Origin: Streptomyces sp. HUAS MG91
GTDB lineage: Bacteria; Actinomycetota; Actinomycetes; Streptomycetales; Streptomycetaceae
Length of the DNA stretch: 64,000 nt
Direction: 5' to 3'
NCBI RefSeq assembly: GCF_040529335.1
Contig: NZ_CP159534.1
Location: 1 to 64,000 of the forward strand
Below the pieces are notes generated by a model, which ran no database searches, was not told the origin of the DNA, and saw nothing but the letters and a program-made list of their open reading frames with translations. Shown here in pieces: positions 44,791 to 52,819 of the stretch (the first letter of the stretch is position 1; each line of letters begins with the position of its first letter). The position numbers were made by a program, and so were the translations under genes.

Positions 44791-45179
44791 GTCGGGTCGG
44801 AGAAGGCGCGTGCAGTCTCGGCCTGCCGGGCCGTGCAGGGACGCCGACGAGGCCGGTGATTTGGCGTCGCGCGCGAAGCTCACCACGAGGAGGCTCATGG
44901 TGCGGGCCCGTTCCCGGTCCTCCATCGCGCCCGTGACGTCGTGGGGGGGCAGGAGCAGGTCATCAGTACCCTTGGAGGCCAGCCGCTACAAGCCCTCACA
45001 GTTGGGCGACCTGAACTTCGCGGCCGCGGTCCTCGGCCGAAGGATTCAACGATATGGGCCGCTGTCCGAGACGGTCATCATGCTCTGCGAAGGCGGAGGT
45101 CCCCGATCACGAATCGGGGACTTCGGCAGGGGCCCGGCGGAGGGGCCTGTTGCGTGCCCCGGGGGGGCGCCGGTGTCGT
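44791..45179. other. Gene-poor stretch
   Basis: About 390 bases with only GC-driven open frames, which do not look coding. Nothing further seen. Confidence 0.3.
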
Positions 45180-45623
45180 CTACGCGGCGGAGGTGAGTTC
45201 GGCTCGGCCGAACAACAGTGCGTGGCCGGTGGGGAGCTGGCGGAGGATGCGGGTGATGAGGTCGGGGCCGGCGTGGGCGGCGACGGCCGCGAAGACGGAG
45301 CCGGTGTCCCAGCGGGTGGTGGCCAGGGAGGCGCCGGTGCGGACGGCGAGGTCCTTGACGAAGGCCCATCCGGTCAGCGGCTGAGGGGAAGGGATCTGGG
45401 AGGTGAGGATGCGTGCGGCTTCGAGGGGGAGGCAGCGCGCCAGGTCGACGCGTTCGTCGCCGGTCAGCTGGCGCCCCAGCCCCGCGAGGACCAGGCGGAC
45501 GGCTTCGTCGGCTCTCTCGCGGGTGGGGTAGGCGCCCTCGTAGCGGACCTTCTCCAGCATCTGCTCATACGTAGTCGAGTACGGCTGCTGGTGCTCGGCC
45601 GGTACGCGCACGTCGGTGATCAC
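45180..45623 (-). CDS. DUF2267 domain protein
   Basis: 147 residues from GTG 45623 (VITDVRVPAEHQQPYSTTYE). The domain reads YEQMLEKVRYEGAYPTRERA, DEAVRLVLAGLGRQLTGDER, LARCLPLEAARIL, FVKDLAVRTGASLATTRWDT and ILRQLPTGHALLFGRAEL. This is the two-part DUF2267 pattern (each half: helix, ...L...L......L...LP). Function unknown; such genes often cluster with heat-shock or membrane-stress genes, and hsp18 lies 490 bases away. The upstream part of the open frame (to 45809) is in the wrong frame for a neighbouring remnant listed separately. Confidence 0.8.
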   Translation of the reverse strand: MITDVRVPAEHQQPYSTTYEQMLEKVRYEGAYPTRERADEAVRLVLAGLGRQLTGDERVDLARCLPLEAARILTSQIPSPQPLTGWAFVKDLAVRTGASLATTRWDTGSVFAAVAAHAGPDLITRILRQLPTGHALLFGRAELTSAA

Positions 45624-45649
45624 TGCAGTACATGCCTTTCGTGGAGCGG

Positions 45650-45800
45650 TGCGGGTGGTGTGGGGCGCACGAAGAGTGGGTCGTGCTGGATCAGGATCTG
45701 CCCCGGCAGGTGCTCGTCGGCCGTCTCGGCGACCGTGGACAGGATGGCGCTGACGTGCCGGCTCGCGGTCTGCTTCGGTGGCGCCCTCGATCCTCGCGGT
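45650..45800 (-). pseudogene. Remnant of a second DUF2267-like gene
   Basis: In the frame next to the open one, the minus strand reads ASRHVSAILSTVAETADEHL, PGQILIQHDPLFVRP. This resembles the end of DUF2267-type proteins (H..A....L.e.......I..QL...y..LF). Upstream residues that should continue it are in another frame, so it has at least one frameshift and no start. Confidence 0.4.
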
Positions 45801-46112
45801 GGCCCGCACGAACCGCTCCGAGGGCAGGGGTTCGGCGCTAGTCAGCGGGGTTGAGGAGAATCAGGGCGAATTCTTCACAGGCGTGCCGCGAATTGGCCGG
45901 CCAGATGTGTGCCGAGGAGTGCGAGCGCGCCATGGGCCACGGCTATGGCTTTTCCGCCGTGCCGTACTCGCCGCGCGCCTTCTATGGAGGATCGCTTCGC
46001 GCCCGGGGACATCTCGCCGGGACCCCTTCTGATTCTTGGGGCTGCCCACGGGCGCGGGGGACGGGGTGAGGGGGAGATCGGGTGCCCGCCCTCCGCGCCT
46101 GTACGACTGGTG

Positions 46113-46544
46113 TCAGCCGGAGATCTCCTTGTGGCCGGTCCCGATGCCGATGGAGATCTTGCGGGGCTTGGCACGCTCGGCGATCGGGATGCGCAGGGTC
46201 AGCACGCCTGCGTCGTAGTCGGCCTTGATGTGCCCGGTGTCGAGGGTGTCGGCGAGCACGATCTGGCGGGAAAAGACACCCAGCGGCCGCTCGGACAGCT
46301 CCATCTGCACATCGTCGGCCTTCGCTACCGGCCGGCGCTCCGCCTTGACCGTCAGCATGTTCCGCTCCACGTCGACATCGATGGCGTCCGCGCTGACGCC
46401 GGGAAGGTCGAAGGCCACCACGTACTCGTCACCCTCGCGGTAGGCGTCCATCGGCATCGCCGACGGCTTCGACCAGGTGCCCGGACCCATCAGCTGCTGC
46501 GCCAGCCGGTCCAGCTCACGGAAGGGGTCAGTGCGCATCAACAT
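46113..46544 (-). CDS. hsp18: Small heat-shock protein, Hsp20/alpha-crystallin family (Hsp18 type)
   Basis: 143 residues from ATG 46544, with GGAGGTG seven bases upstream. N-terminal [18 protein letters not shown] is the classical FRELDRL start. The alpha-crystallin domain follows: [54 protein letters not shown] and [20 protein letters not shown], with the A-x-x-x-G-V-L hallmark and an I-P-I tail. It is an ATP-independent holdase that binds unfolding proteins. It is divergent from the HSP18-regulator gene, with two RheA-type operators between them, matching the known hsp18-rheA arrangement of Streptomyces. Confidence 0.95.
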   Translation of the reverse strand: MLMRTDPFRELDRLAQQLMGPGTWSKPSAMPMDAYREGDEYVVAFDLPGVSADAIDVDVERNMLTVKAERRPVAKADDVQMELSERPLGVFSRQIVLADTLDTGHIKADYDAGVLTLRIPIAERAKPRKISIGIGTGHKEISG

Positions 46545-46610
46545 CGTGAAAACACCTCCAGCAGGTTCGGGCAGTTGCTGCCAATGCGCTGCACTGACAC
46601 TGTTGTAGCA

Positions 46611-46629
46611 TGTCATCCAATGGATGACA
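46611..46629. promoter_or_regulatory. RheA-type operator 1
   Basis: TGTCATCCAATGGATGACA is a perfect palindrome (TGTCATC-N5-GATGACA), the sequence recognised by the RheA thermosensor repressor of hsp18 (established for Streptomyces albus). It lies between the divergent hsp18 and regulator genes. Confidence 0.88.
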
Positions 46630-46637
46630 AACATTGC

Positions 46638-46656
46638 TGTCGTCCTCACGATGACA
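46638..46656. promoter_or_regulatory. RheA-type operator 2
   Basis: TGTCGTCCTCACGATGACA fits TGTCATC-N5-GATGACA with one mismatch in the left arm. It is 27 bases from operator 1 and nearer the regulator start, so it may serve autoregulation. Confidence 0.7.
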
Positions 46657-46673
46657 ATCGGAGGGAGGTGTCC

Positions 46674-47303
46674 ATGACCGCACCAGACCAGCCGGTCTCC
46701 ACCGACGCCGACACCCACAGCCCGGCGTCGTTCCTCGCCGCCGCGGCTGCCCTGAAGGCCATAGACGACGCCCTGCACGATGCCCAGGACGAGAGGCCCG
46801 ACGACCTGGGTGCCGGGCCGGGCCCGGAGCAGGCCCTCGCCTCGCTGATGCTGCTGCGCCAAGTACGTGAGCGGCTCGCCGGATGGGAGACCGGCCTGAT
46901 CGAGACGGCCCGGGACGCGGGCGCCAGCTGGGCCGACCTCGCCTCTCCTCTGGGGGTCGCCAGCCGCCAGGCTGCAGAGCGCCGCTACCTGCGCGGCCGC
47001 CCCGGCCCGGCCGGGACCACCGGCGAACAACGCGTGACGGCCACCCGTCAGGCCCGGGCCGCCGATCGCAACACCGCCACCTGGGCCCGCCGCAATGCGG
47101 CCGACCTGCGCCGCCTCGCCGGCCAGATCACCGCTCTCACCGACCTTCCCCCCGCCGCCCGCCGTCCGCTCGACGAGCTCCACGCGGCCCTCGCCCACAA
47201 CGACCCTGCTGACCTCATCGCCCCCCTGACCGCCACCCGTCCGCACCTGGGCGCGGCCCACTCAGACCTCGCCGACCGGCTCGACACCCTCACGCCCCCC
47301 TGA
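46674..47303 (+). CDS. rheA: HSP18 transcriptional regulator (RheA-like)
   Basis: 209 residues from ATG 46674, with GGAGGGAGG about ten bases upstream; the frame is open far upstream across hsp18 but that is shadow. Helical throughout: [40 protein letters not shown], then a helix-turn-helix-like [33 protein letters not shown] (A-S-W-x-x-(I/L)-x-x-x-L-G-V-x-R-Q-x-A-x-x-R), and further helices to the end. It matches Streptomyces HSP18 regulators. RheA is a temperature-sensing repressor that releases its operators on heating. The operators and divergent hsp18 make the call strong, although I recall the family rather than having compared sequences. Confidence 0.85.
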   Translation: MTAPDQPVSTDADTHSPASFLAAAAALKAIDDALHDAQDERPDDLGAGPGPEQALASLMLLRQVRERLAGWETGLIETARDAGASWADLASPLGVASRQAAERRYLRGRPGPAGTTGEQRVTATRQARAADRNTATWARRNAADLRRLAGQITALTDLPPAARRPLDELHAALAHNDPADLIAPLTATRPHLGAAHSDLADRLDTLTPP

Positions 47304-47325
47304 CCCAGAGCCAAAAGTGGCCCGC

Positions 47326-47372
47326 GGGCGCCTTCTCCCCCGTCGGACAAACAGAAGGCGCCCGATTCCTTT
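47326..47372 (+). terminator. Hairpin terminator of the hsp18-regulator gene
   Basis: GGGCGCCTTCT / AGAAGGCGCCC is a perfect 11-bp stem with a 16-base loop followed by a T-rich ATTCCTTTT, 23 bases after the stop. Confidence 0.8.
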
Positions 47373-47399
47373 TGCTCGATCCGGTTCAACTTCGCCCCG

Positions 47400-47738
47400 C
47401 AGTCCGGGTCGGGTGCCTCCTTTAGACATCGTTTCTTGGCGGGCGCCTGGTCCTGGTGCTTGTTCTCTGCGGCGCTCAGGTTGCCGGCGGGGATGACGGC
47501 CACGATGGTGCGTGCGCTGATCTGGGTGGTGGGCGGGTTTGTCGGCGTCGCCCGTGTGGTTGTAGGCGATGTCGATCGCAATCGGGCCGGTGGTGGGTCG
47601 GGGGGCGCTGTACGCGGTCAGGAAGATGCTGGTGATGGCGGCGGCCTGGTCGCCGGGGCGGAAGTCTGCGGCGTAGCGGCAGGTCTCGCCTGCGGGGTGG
47701 TGGTCGGGGCGTGCGTGAGCGTAGAGCGTCGCGGGCAT
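47400..47738 (-). CDS. Hypothetical protein, possibly frameshifted
   Basis: From ATG 47738 the frame reads MPATLYAHARPDHHPAGETC, RYAADFRPGDQAAAITSIFL, APRPTTGPIAIDIAYNHTGD. This has the composition of a real beta-rich protein. Near 47540 the frame turns Arg/His-rich, while another frame reads TTQISARTIVAVIPAGNLSA, AENKHQDQAPA, which looks like the natural continuation. A one-base error or mutation there is likely. No family is recognised. Confidence 0.4.
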
Positions 47739-47933
47739 GGGGTGGCGTCTTTCAGGGTGGGGGTCCTGGTGAGGCACGCGAGGCCGCGCGGTGTCGTGGG
47801 GGGGCTTTGTCCACGAGAACGGGGTTCTGGCACAGATCTTGGGGAGCCGTCGCGGAGGGTGACGGCTTCGTTCGATTGAGCGGGTCCAAACCCCAGTTGC
47901 TCGACCTGAACGCTCACCTCGTACCCTCCGCAC

Positions 47934-48260
47934 ATGACTGATGATCCGTTCCAGTGTCGGTGCGTCCTCTGCCATGACTACGGCGACCGGGACGAAGCGG
48001 ACCGCAGTCATCCTGATGTTGTCGACGGTCATCGAGTCGCGCTCAGGCAGGTTGATCGCGGCTGGTACCGGACCTTCTTCGGGCAGGCCATCGGGTTCTA
48101 CCGGCGGCCGCCTCTGCCCGTGCTGCAGGTCACGTGGCCTGATGCCGAGGGACGTTTCTACTGCGATGAGCAGGCTGACGAGAGGCATCGCGAGTCACAG
48201 CCTCAGCTGTGGCTCCCTCCGAGTGACCATCCTGTCGGGATCTGGACAACCGAACTCTGA
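47934..48260 (+). pseudogene. DUF4262-like protein with probable internal deletion
   Basis: 108 residues. The start MTDDPFQCRCVLCHDYGDRD matches the C.C..C..YG..D head of DUF4262, and the end GFYRRPPLPVLQVTWPDAEG, RFYCDEQADERHRESQPQLW matches its ...Q..WPD..G.F.W.....QP.L tail. DUF4262 proteins are usually 150-180 residues; the FAYT(V/I)GL middle region is absent. It may be an internally deleted copy or a shortened variant. Position after a gene-poor stretch supports decay. Confidence 0.5.
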
Positions 48261-48302
48261 TCTCAAGGGGCCGGGAAGCCGGTACCCGAGCAATGCACTA
48301 CC

Positions 48303-48386
48303 GAGCCTTTTCCAACCTCACGCTGATGCGTGCTGAAGGACAAGGAGGGCCTGCACCACACATCAGCGTGAGGTTGGAAAAGGCTC
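48303..48386. mobile_element. 84-bp MITE-like palindromic element
   Basis: Two perfect 26-base inverted repeats (48303-48328 and 48361-48386, beginning GAGCCTTTTCCAACC) flank a 32-base centre. The left arm plus centre match the left end of the IS at 36236-37120 (CAACCTCACGCTGATGCGT, then GAAGGAC.AGGA.GGCCT). So this is a non-autonomous derivative that the transposase at 36251-37006 could move. It interrupts a GNAT pseudogene. Confidence 0.85.
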
Positions 48387-48650
48387 AATCTCCTGAGGCG
48401 TGAGGCCGCAGTCGCCTATGAACTCGCCGGTGGACCTCAGCGTGACCACCCAGAGACCGTATCCCTCGTCTTGGTAGAGGCGCTAGTTCCATTCGATCCA
48501 GTCGAGGGCCTCTTCCCGAGTTTTGATGCGCGGGTAATGACGCATCACGTGCGGGTCGCTGAGCAGCGCCGCCAAATCGTCCAGGTCGCTGTAGGCCCTG
48601 CTCCGGAAAGCGAGTCGTGGGGTGGGTGAGGGTACAGGGCGCTCGGGCAC
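48387..48650 (-). pseudogene. GNAT acetyltransferase, broken by a stop codon and a MITE
   Basis: From about GTG 48650 the minus strand reads TPRLAFRSRAYSDLDDLAAL, LSDPHVMRHYPRIKTREEAL, DWIEWN, then a TAG (48483-48485), and in the same frame RLYQDEGYGLWVVTLRSTGE, FIGDCGLTPQEI until the MITE at 48386. This is the first ~85 residues of a RimJ/RimL-like acetyltransferase. The internal TAG and the loss of the acetyl-CoA-binding half make it non-functional. Confidence 0.85.
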
Positions 48651-48872
48651 CTGGGCTCCTTGCCGGGTCGGCCCAGCACCATACCGCCCCACACCCCGCG
48701 TGCCGGCAGGGCTGCGGCGGGCCCCGAACCACAGCGGAGCGAGCTGTACGCCGTGATCTCACAGACCACCAACACACAACCCTGAGAACGCCCGCCCACA
48801 GGACGCCGGGAGTAGCGTGGGTGCGCTTCATCCGACTTTCGGGCTGACAGGGTCCGAACAGAGGGAGACGTG

Positions 48873-49211
48873 ATGGCATCGGGCGTTGGTGTTGCCGTGG
48901 TGACTTCGCAGCCTCGCAGTCATCTGTGGCTGATCGAAGTGGCCGGGGCCATGGGCAAGAAGATTCCCAAGAGCGTGCGACACGCGACCCGCGAGGCATT
49001 GCGGCATCACACGGGTCCCATCGCCTTCGCCCTGCCCGAGGTGACAGCGTGCCGCACGACCCTGGCCGCGCACCTTCTGGCCGTGCACGAGCAGCGTCCC
49101 GTCGTCCTGATCGCCCCATCACCAGCGGTCCTCAAAGCGATCGCCGCCACGGACCCCGGCCACGCGCACTTGCCCACCTATTCCGACCTGCCGGCGGCCC
49201 TGGCCTCATAA
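48873..49211 (+). CDS. STAS-like domain protein
   Basis: 112 residues from ATG 48873 with GAGGGAGAC upstream. Resembles the STAS fold of anti-sigma-factor antagonists: SHLWLIEVAGAMGKKIPKSV, RHATREALRHHTGPIAFALP, EVTACRTTLAAHLLAV, then QRPVVLIAPSPAVLKAIAAT and LPTYSDLPAALA. In active antagonists the EVTxCD-S-x-G segment holds a phosphorylatable Ser/Thr; here it reads EVTACRTTLAA, so the D-S-x-G is lost, although a Thr is at hand. It may be an unphosphorylated STAS or a relative. No kinase or sigma gene is adjacent. Confidence 0.6.
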   Translation: MASGVGVAVVTSQPRSHLWLIEVAGAMGKKIPKSVRHATREALRHHTGPIAFALPEVTACRTTLAAHLLAVHEQRPVVLIAPSPAVLKAIAATDPGHAHLPTYSDLPAALAS

Positions 49212-49366
49212 TCTCCGCTCACCAAGAGGTCTCCAGCTGCCGCCGGCCTAGAACAAACTGGGCTCCGTGAGGGCTGCCGCGACGGCAACGGCATCCGTGG
49301 CCTTCGCTCGCCAGGGCACGCCGTGGTTCGACAGCCTTGGGTTCCGCGGGCTAACGGAGGCAGGTT

Positions 49367-49732
49367 TCAGGGGGTGGGAGGGGCGAACTCGGGCTGGTCG
49401 AGCAGGCGCAGCCAGCTTCCGTCGGGCTGGCGCCGGACGACCTGCGCCCGGGCGCCGGCTCCATCCTTCGGTGGGGTCGAGGTGAGGGCGATGTCGCCGC
49501 TGATGAGCGTCGGCAGCGGTAGTTCCGGCTCGAAGCGGGGGCCGTTGGCCAGCACCTTCTCCCATAGCGCGCGGATCGCTTCGCGGCCCACCGTCTGGTG
49601 ACCGGGCGGGTAGGCCATCACCGCACCCTCTTCGTACAGCGCGGCGACCCCGGCTGCGTCACCGGCGTTGGATCGTTCGACGAACAAACGGGTGATGGCC
49701 TCGGGCCGCATGGCCTTCTCGTACTCCGGCAT
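49367..49732 (-). CDS. SnoaL-like (NTF2-fold) protein
   Basis: 121 residues (MPEYEKAMRPEAITRLFVER). NTF2-like landmarks: ITRLFVERSNAGDAAGVAAL, YEEGAVMAYPPGHQTVGREA, IRALWEKVLANGPRF, then beta strands with GDIALTSTPPKDGAGARAQV and DGSWLRLLDQPEF. This is the DUF4440/YybH type of SnoaL-like proteins, small ketosteroid-isomerase-fold proteins of varied function. It is divergent from a LysR gene 98 bases away, so it is a likely target of that regulator. Confidence 0.85.
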   Translation of the reverse strand: MPEYEKAMRPEAITRLFVERSNAGDAAGVAALYEEGAVMAYPPGHQTVGREAIRALWEKVLANGPRFEPELPLPTLISGDIALTSTPPKDGAGARAQVVRRQPDGSWLRLLDQPEFAPPTP

Positions 49733-49830
49733 GAATTCCTCCTGACGTCGGGCGTCGATGCTTTCCAGCGTGGCCGTCGATCATTCAGAAGTCCAACAGA
49801 TGGATCTTCTGCAAACTAGAATCTGCAGTC
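49733..49830. promoter_or_regulatory. Divergent promoter region with LysR-type motif
   Basis: 98 bases between the SnoaL-like and LysR genes. AGAAG (49788) and CTTCT (49806) form an interrupted inverted repeat, and two ATCT-TCTGCA/ATCTGCA direct copies lie just before the LysR start. LysR proteins bind such sites to control the divergent gene and themselves. Confidence 0.45.
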
Positions 49831-50727
49831 ATGGAGCTGAGGCAGCTGGAGTACTTCGTCGCGGTCGCCGAGGAGCAGAACTTCACCCGGGCGGCCGCGC
49901 GGGTGCGGATCAGTCAGTCCGGCGTCAGCTCCCAGATCCGTCAGCTGGAACGGGAGCTCGGTGCCGAGCTGTTCGACCGGTCGGGCCGCACCGTCACCCT
50001 CACCGTCGCGGGAGAGGCCGCACTCATACACGCCCGCGCCGCACTCACTGCCGCGGAAGCGGTCGGGCAGGCGGTGGGTGAGGTGACCGATCTGATCCGG
50101 GGTCAGCTCGTACTTGGAATGATCATCGGCTGCACCGTCACCCCGTTGTTCGACGCCCTCGCCGCGTTCCACGAGGCTCATCCCGGTGTGAAGATCTCGC
50201 TGCTGGAGGACAGTTCCGACCGGCTCGTCGAGAAGGTACGCACCGGCGCAGTCGACCTGGCACTCATCGGAGCCGCAACCAACACCCCCGACGGGCTGGA
50301 CGCGCTGACCATCATCAGCGAGCGGCTCGTCGTGGCGGTCCCGGCTGGGCACCCCTTGGCGAAACAGCGACGGGTCACCCTGCGTGACCTGGTCGCTCAC
50401 CCGATCGTGTGCATGCCGCCCGGCACCGGCCTGCGCACGGCACTCGACCAGGCATGCGCCGCGCAAGGCCTCCATCCCTCGATCGCGCTGCAGGCCAGCG
50501 CCGCAGACGCCATTGCCGATCTCGCCGCCCGCGGGCTTGCCGTCGCCGTCCTCAGCGACTCCATGGCCGCGCACCACCATGACCGGCTCACCGCCCGCAC
50601 CATCGATGACGTCGATGCGCCCGCATTGCTCGCCCTGATCTGGAAGAACATCCACAGCCCTGGCATGCGTGAGCTACTCGCGCACAGCCGGCGGGCATTC
50701 ACCGAGCCCGACCCAGCGACTCCGTGA
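49831..50727 (+). CDS. LysR-family transcriptional regulator
   Basis: 298 residues. N-terminal helix-turn-helix: MELRQLEYFVAVAEEQNFTR, AAARVRISQSGVSSQIRQLE, RELGAELFDRSGRTVTLTVA. Residues ~90-290 are the periplasmic-binding-type effector domain (RGQLVLGMIIGCTVTPLFDA, LEDSSDRLVEKVRTGAVDLA, VVAVPAGHPLA). It responds to an unknown small ligand and probably controls the divergent SnoaL-like gene. Complete. Confidence 0.95.
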   Translation: MELRQLEYFVAVAEEQNFTRAAARVRISQSGVSSQIRQLERELGAELFDRSGRTVTLTVAGEAALIHARAALTAAEAVGQAVGEVTDLIRGQLVLGMIIGCTVTPLFDALAAFHEAHPGVKISLLEDSSDRLVEKVRTGAVDLALIGAATNTPDGLDALTIISERLVVAVPAGHPLAKQRRVTLRDLVAHPIVCMPPGTGLRTALDQACAAQGLHPSIALQASAADAIADLAARGLAVAVLSDSMAAHHHDRLTARTIDDVDAPALLALIWKNIHSPGMRELLAHSRRAFTEPDPATP

Positions 50728-51216
50728 ACACACGGGCGCATCCCCTGACACCTGGTCCAACCGATGCGGGACTGCGCGAACGGACGACTCAGGGCACAGG
50801 CCTAACCGTCTCGGCCTCGAAGACGGCGCAGAAGGTCCGCCTCACGTCCGAAGCGGGTCCCGGAGTACCCCTCTCTCTGTTTCGTGATCACTTCCGGATC
50901 CAGCAGAGGCCACCTGGACATCCTCCACGCCGCTGGTCAGACGAGTGCAGTCGATGTCTTCCTGGGCGCAGCTGACCGCTAAAGGGTGTTGCAGAAGGCT
51001 CAGGTTTGGGCATTTTGCGTGTATGGGTGGGGTGTTGCGGGCTGGGCCTGTGTGGGTGGAGACGTTCACGGGTCTTCGGACGGGCGGCAGCGCCCCGCGG
51101 TAGGTGAGGTCCTCAGCGAGCTCGGCGGGCGCACCCCGGAAGCTGGTGCCCGTGGTGGGCGGGACGTGTCGTCCCGGCGCTGGCCGACCCCGCCGCGCGC
51201 TGCAAGCGGGCGTTCG
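50728..51216. other. Gene-free stretch
   Basis: About 490 bases without a convincing gene. Open frames here are short or Arg/Pro-rich. It leads into the toxin-antitoxin promoter. Confidence 0.35.
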
Positions 51217-51253
51217 CTGGCCCCTTGCAGGGGCCAGTAGTACCATCGGTACC
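51217..51253 (+). promoter_or_regulatory. Candidate operator of the toxin-antitoxin pair
   Basis: CTGGCCCC-TTGCA-GGGGCCAG is a perfect 8-bp-arm palindrome (51217-51237), followed by two copies of GTACCAT-like sequence (TACCATCGGTACCATG) that run into the start codon. Ribbon-helix-helix antitoxins commonly bind such repeats to autoregulate. Confidence 0.5.
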
Positions 51254-51565
51254 ATGACGAGTGGCGGAGGCTCCCCGAAGGCCCTGAACCTGCGGTTTCC
51301 CGACCCCGCGAAGCGCGAGGCCATTGAAACTGCGGCGCGGCAACAGAACATGTCACTGCAGGAGTACATCCTGTCGGCGGCCTACGACAGGGCGACGGCG
51401 GTGGAGCGGTCCTTCCTGAGCAACTTCCAGGCGTCCATGGCGCACAGCGGAGGCGCGTTCAGGGATGCCGGCGACCTGGATCCAAGCCCCGAGCAGCGCG
51501 CCGCCGAACAACGCGCGCGCCGTGATCTCGAGGTGCAGCAGCCGGGCCAGGGGCACGCCGCGTGA
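51254..51565 (+). CDS. Ribbon-helix-helix antitoxin of a Fic/Doc-like pair
   Basis: 103 residues from ATG 51254. The N-terminal strand-helix-helix reads SPKALNLRFPDPAKREAIET, AARQQNMSLQEYILSAAYDR: a basic-hydrophobic strand, then two helices, as in RHH DNA-binding antitoxins. The C-terminal half (FLSNFQASMAHSGGAFRDAG onward) is acidic and unstructured-looking, fit to bind the toxin. The stop overlaps the toxin's GTG (GTGA at 51562-51565), so they are translationally coupled. It should repress its own promoter. Confidence 0.8.
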   Translation: MTSGGGSPKALNLRFPDPAKREAIETAARQQNMSLQEYILSAAYDRATAVERSFLSNFQASMAHSGGAFRDAGDLDPSPEQRAAEQRARRDLEVQQPGQGHAA

Positions 51566-51948
51566 GCCAGCCAGACCCTCCGCACCGGCTCGACGTCCAG
51601 TTCCTCCTCCATGCCGCCGAGCTCCTCGACGGCGATCCGCAGGTGGACGACTTCGGGCCGCTGTACGCAGCGGTGGCGCGCGTGAACGCGCGCGCCCTGG
51701 AGCACGACATCTACGGATCGCTGAACCTGAAGGCGGCGACCCTCCTGCATACACTGGTGAAGCTGCCCTGCCTGGAACACTCCAACGCCGCGTTCGCCTG
51801 GCACTCCGCCGAGGCCTACCTGCTCCTCAACGGACAGCGCCTCGACTACCCGCCCAAGGCGGCGGTCGAGCTCGTGCGCGACGCCGCGTCGGACCGCGTC
51901 GGCGTCGCCGGAATCGCGCGCCAGCTCCGCGACTGGATGGTCACCTGA
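51562..51948 (+). CDS. Fic/Doc-like toxin without the canonical catalytic motif
   Basis: 128 residues. The helical core follows Doc: LDVQFLLHAAELLDGDPQVD, DFGPLYAAVARVNARALEHD, IYGSLNLKAATLLHTLVKLP, CLEHSNAAFAWHSAEAYLLL, NGQRLDYPPKAAVELVRD. In Doc/Fic proteins the block after LLH.L reads HP(F/L)x(D/E)GNKR; here it is LPCLEHSNAAF. The catalytic His, Asn-Lys and Arg are therefore not in their normal places (an S-N-A-A stands for G-N-K-R). It could be a catalytically different subfamily or an inactive toxin. Position and coupling to an RHH gene support a toxin-antitoxin role. Confidence 0.65.
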   Translation: MSQPDPPHRLDVQFLLHAAELLDGDPQVDDFGPLYAAVARVNARALEHDIYGSLNLKAATLLHTLVKLPCLEHSNAAFAWHSAEAYLLLNGQRLDYPPKAAVELVRDAASDRVGVAGIARQLRDWMVT

Positions 51949-52067
51949 TCCTCAGCTAACGACGTCGTGCACGGTTAGCGAGCGGGCGTCGTGAAGCGGA
52001 ATGGAACGCCGCGCTGCTCGCGGAGCGATTCGCTGTCGGTCCTCCGCCCGCAGACTGCCTGGTCCCC

Positions 52068-52819
52068 ATGCTGCCTGTGGCCCAGCTCTACCTGCGCGAC
52101 ATACCCCTGCTGCGGCCGCCCGGACAGGCCGATCTGCTCCAGGTGCTGTGGTGCCCCTACGACCACGATCCGGATCACAAGCCGTCGACCGCGCTGTTCT
52201 GGCGGTCTGCCGCCGAGGTTGTCGACATCCTCGCCACACCGCCCGAACCGTACGAGGTGAACCATTCGGGCTATCTGCCGGAGCCGTGCGTGCTCGCACC
52301 GGAGGCGATCACCGAGTACCCCAACAGCCTCGATCTGAGCCCCCAGATGCGGCTGATGGTGGAGGACTGGAACAGATGGCAGGCAGCCGGCGCCAGCGTG
52401 GACAGCTCCTACGCGGACTACCCGCGGGAGTTCTACGACATCCATCTGGCAGACGCGCCCGGCTGGAAGGTCGGCGGCTGGCCTCCGTGGGGTCGCACCG
52501 ACCCCAACCCCCGGTACTGCCCGGTCTGTGATGTGCAGATGGTCCCGCTGCTGACCATTGCCTCATTCGAATGGGACGGCGGTGAGAGACACAGCTGGGC
52601 GCCTTGCGAAGAACAGGCCGCCGCCTACGCCGCCAACGCTGCTGGTAGTTGCTGTGGCCAGGACCCCTCGCAGCCGACCAAGGTCGAAGTCGGCAGCACC
52701 GACACCATCAGATCTATATCTGCCCGGCCTTCCCCGAGCATCCGCACACCGACCTGATCCAAGGAGCTGCCGGAGCTGTCAGACACTGCCCTGTCACCCA
52801 GCCCGCGAAGGTCAGGTAG
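52068..52819 (+). pseudogene. DUF1963-like hypothetical protein with C-terminal frameshift
   Basis: From ATG 52068 the frame reads LPVAQLYLRDIPLLRPPGQA, DLLQVLWCPYDHDP, PGWKVGGWPPWGRTDPNPRY, CPVCDVQMVPLLTIASFEWD, GGERHSWAPCEEQ. This is a familiar Streptomyces protein resembling DUF1963/YwqG. After DPSQPTKVEVGSTDT the original end (HQIYICPAFPEHPHTDLIQG) is in another frame; inserting one C near 52706 restores it, and the frame then runs to TAG 52817-52819. Upstream of ATG 52068 the frame stays open for ~37 codons without a start, so the N-terminus may also be shortened. Confidence 0.65.

Noticed and set aside
50986..51240. An 84-residue frame before the antitoxin
   Set aside because: Start is embedded in a gene-poor stretch, product is Trp/Gly/Arg-rich with no similarity; it overlaps the likely operator.
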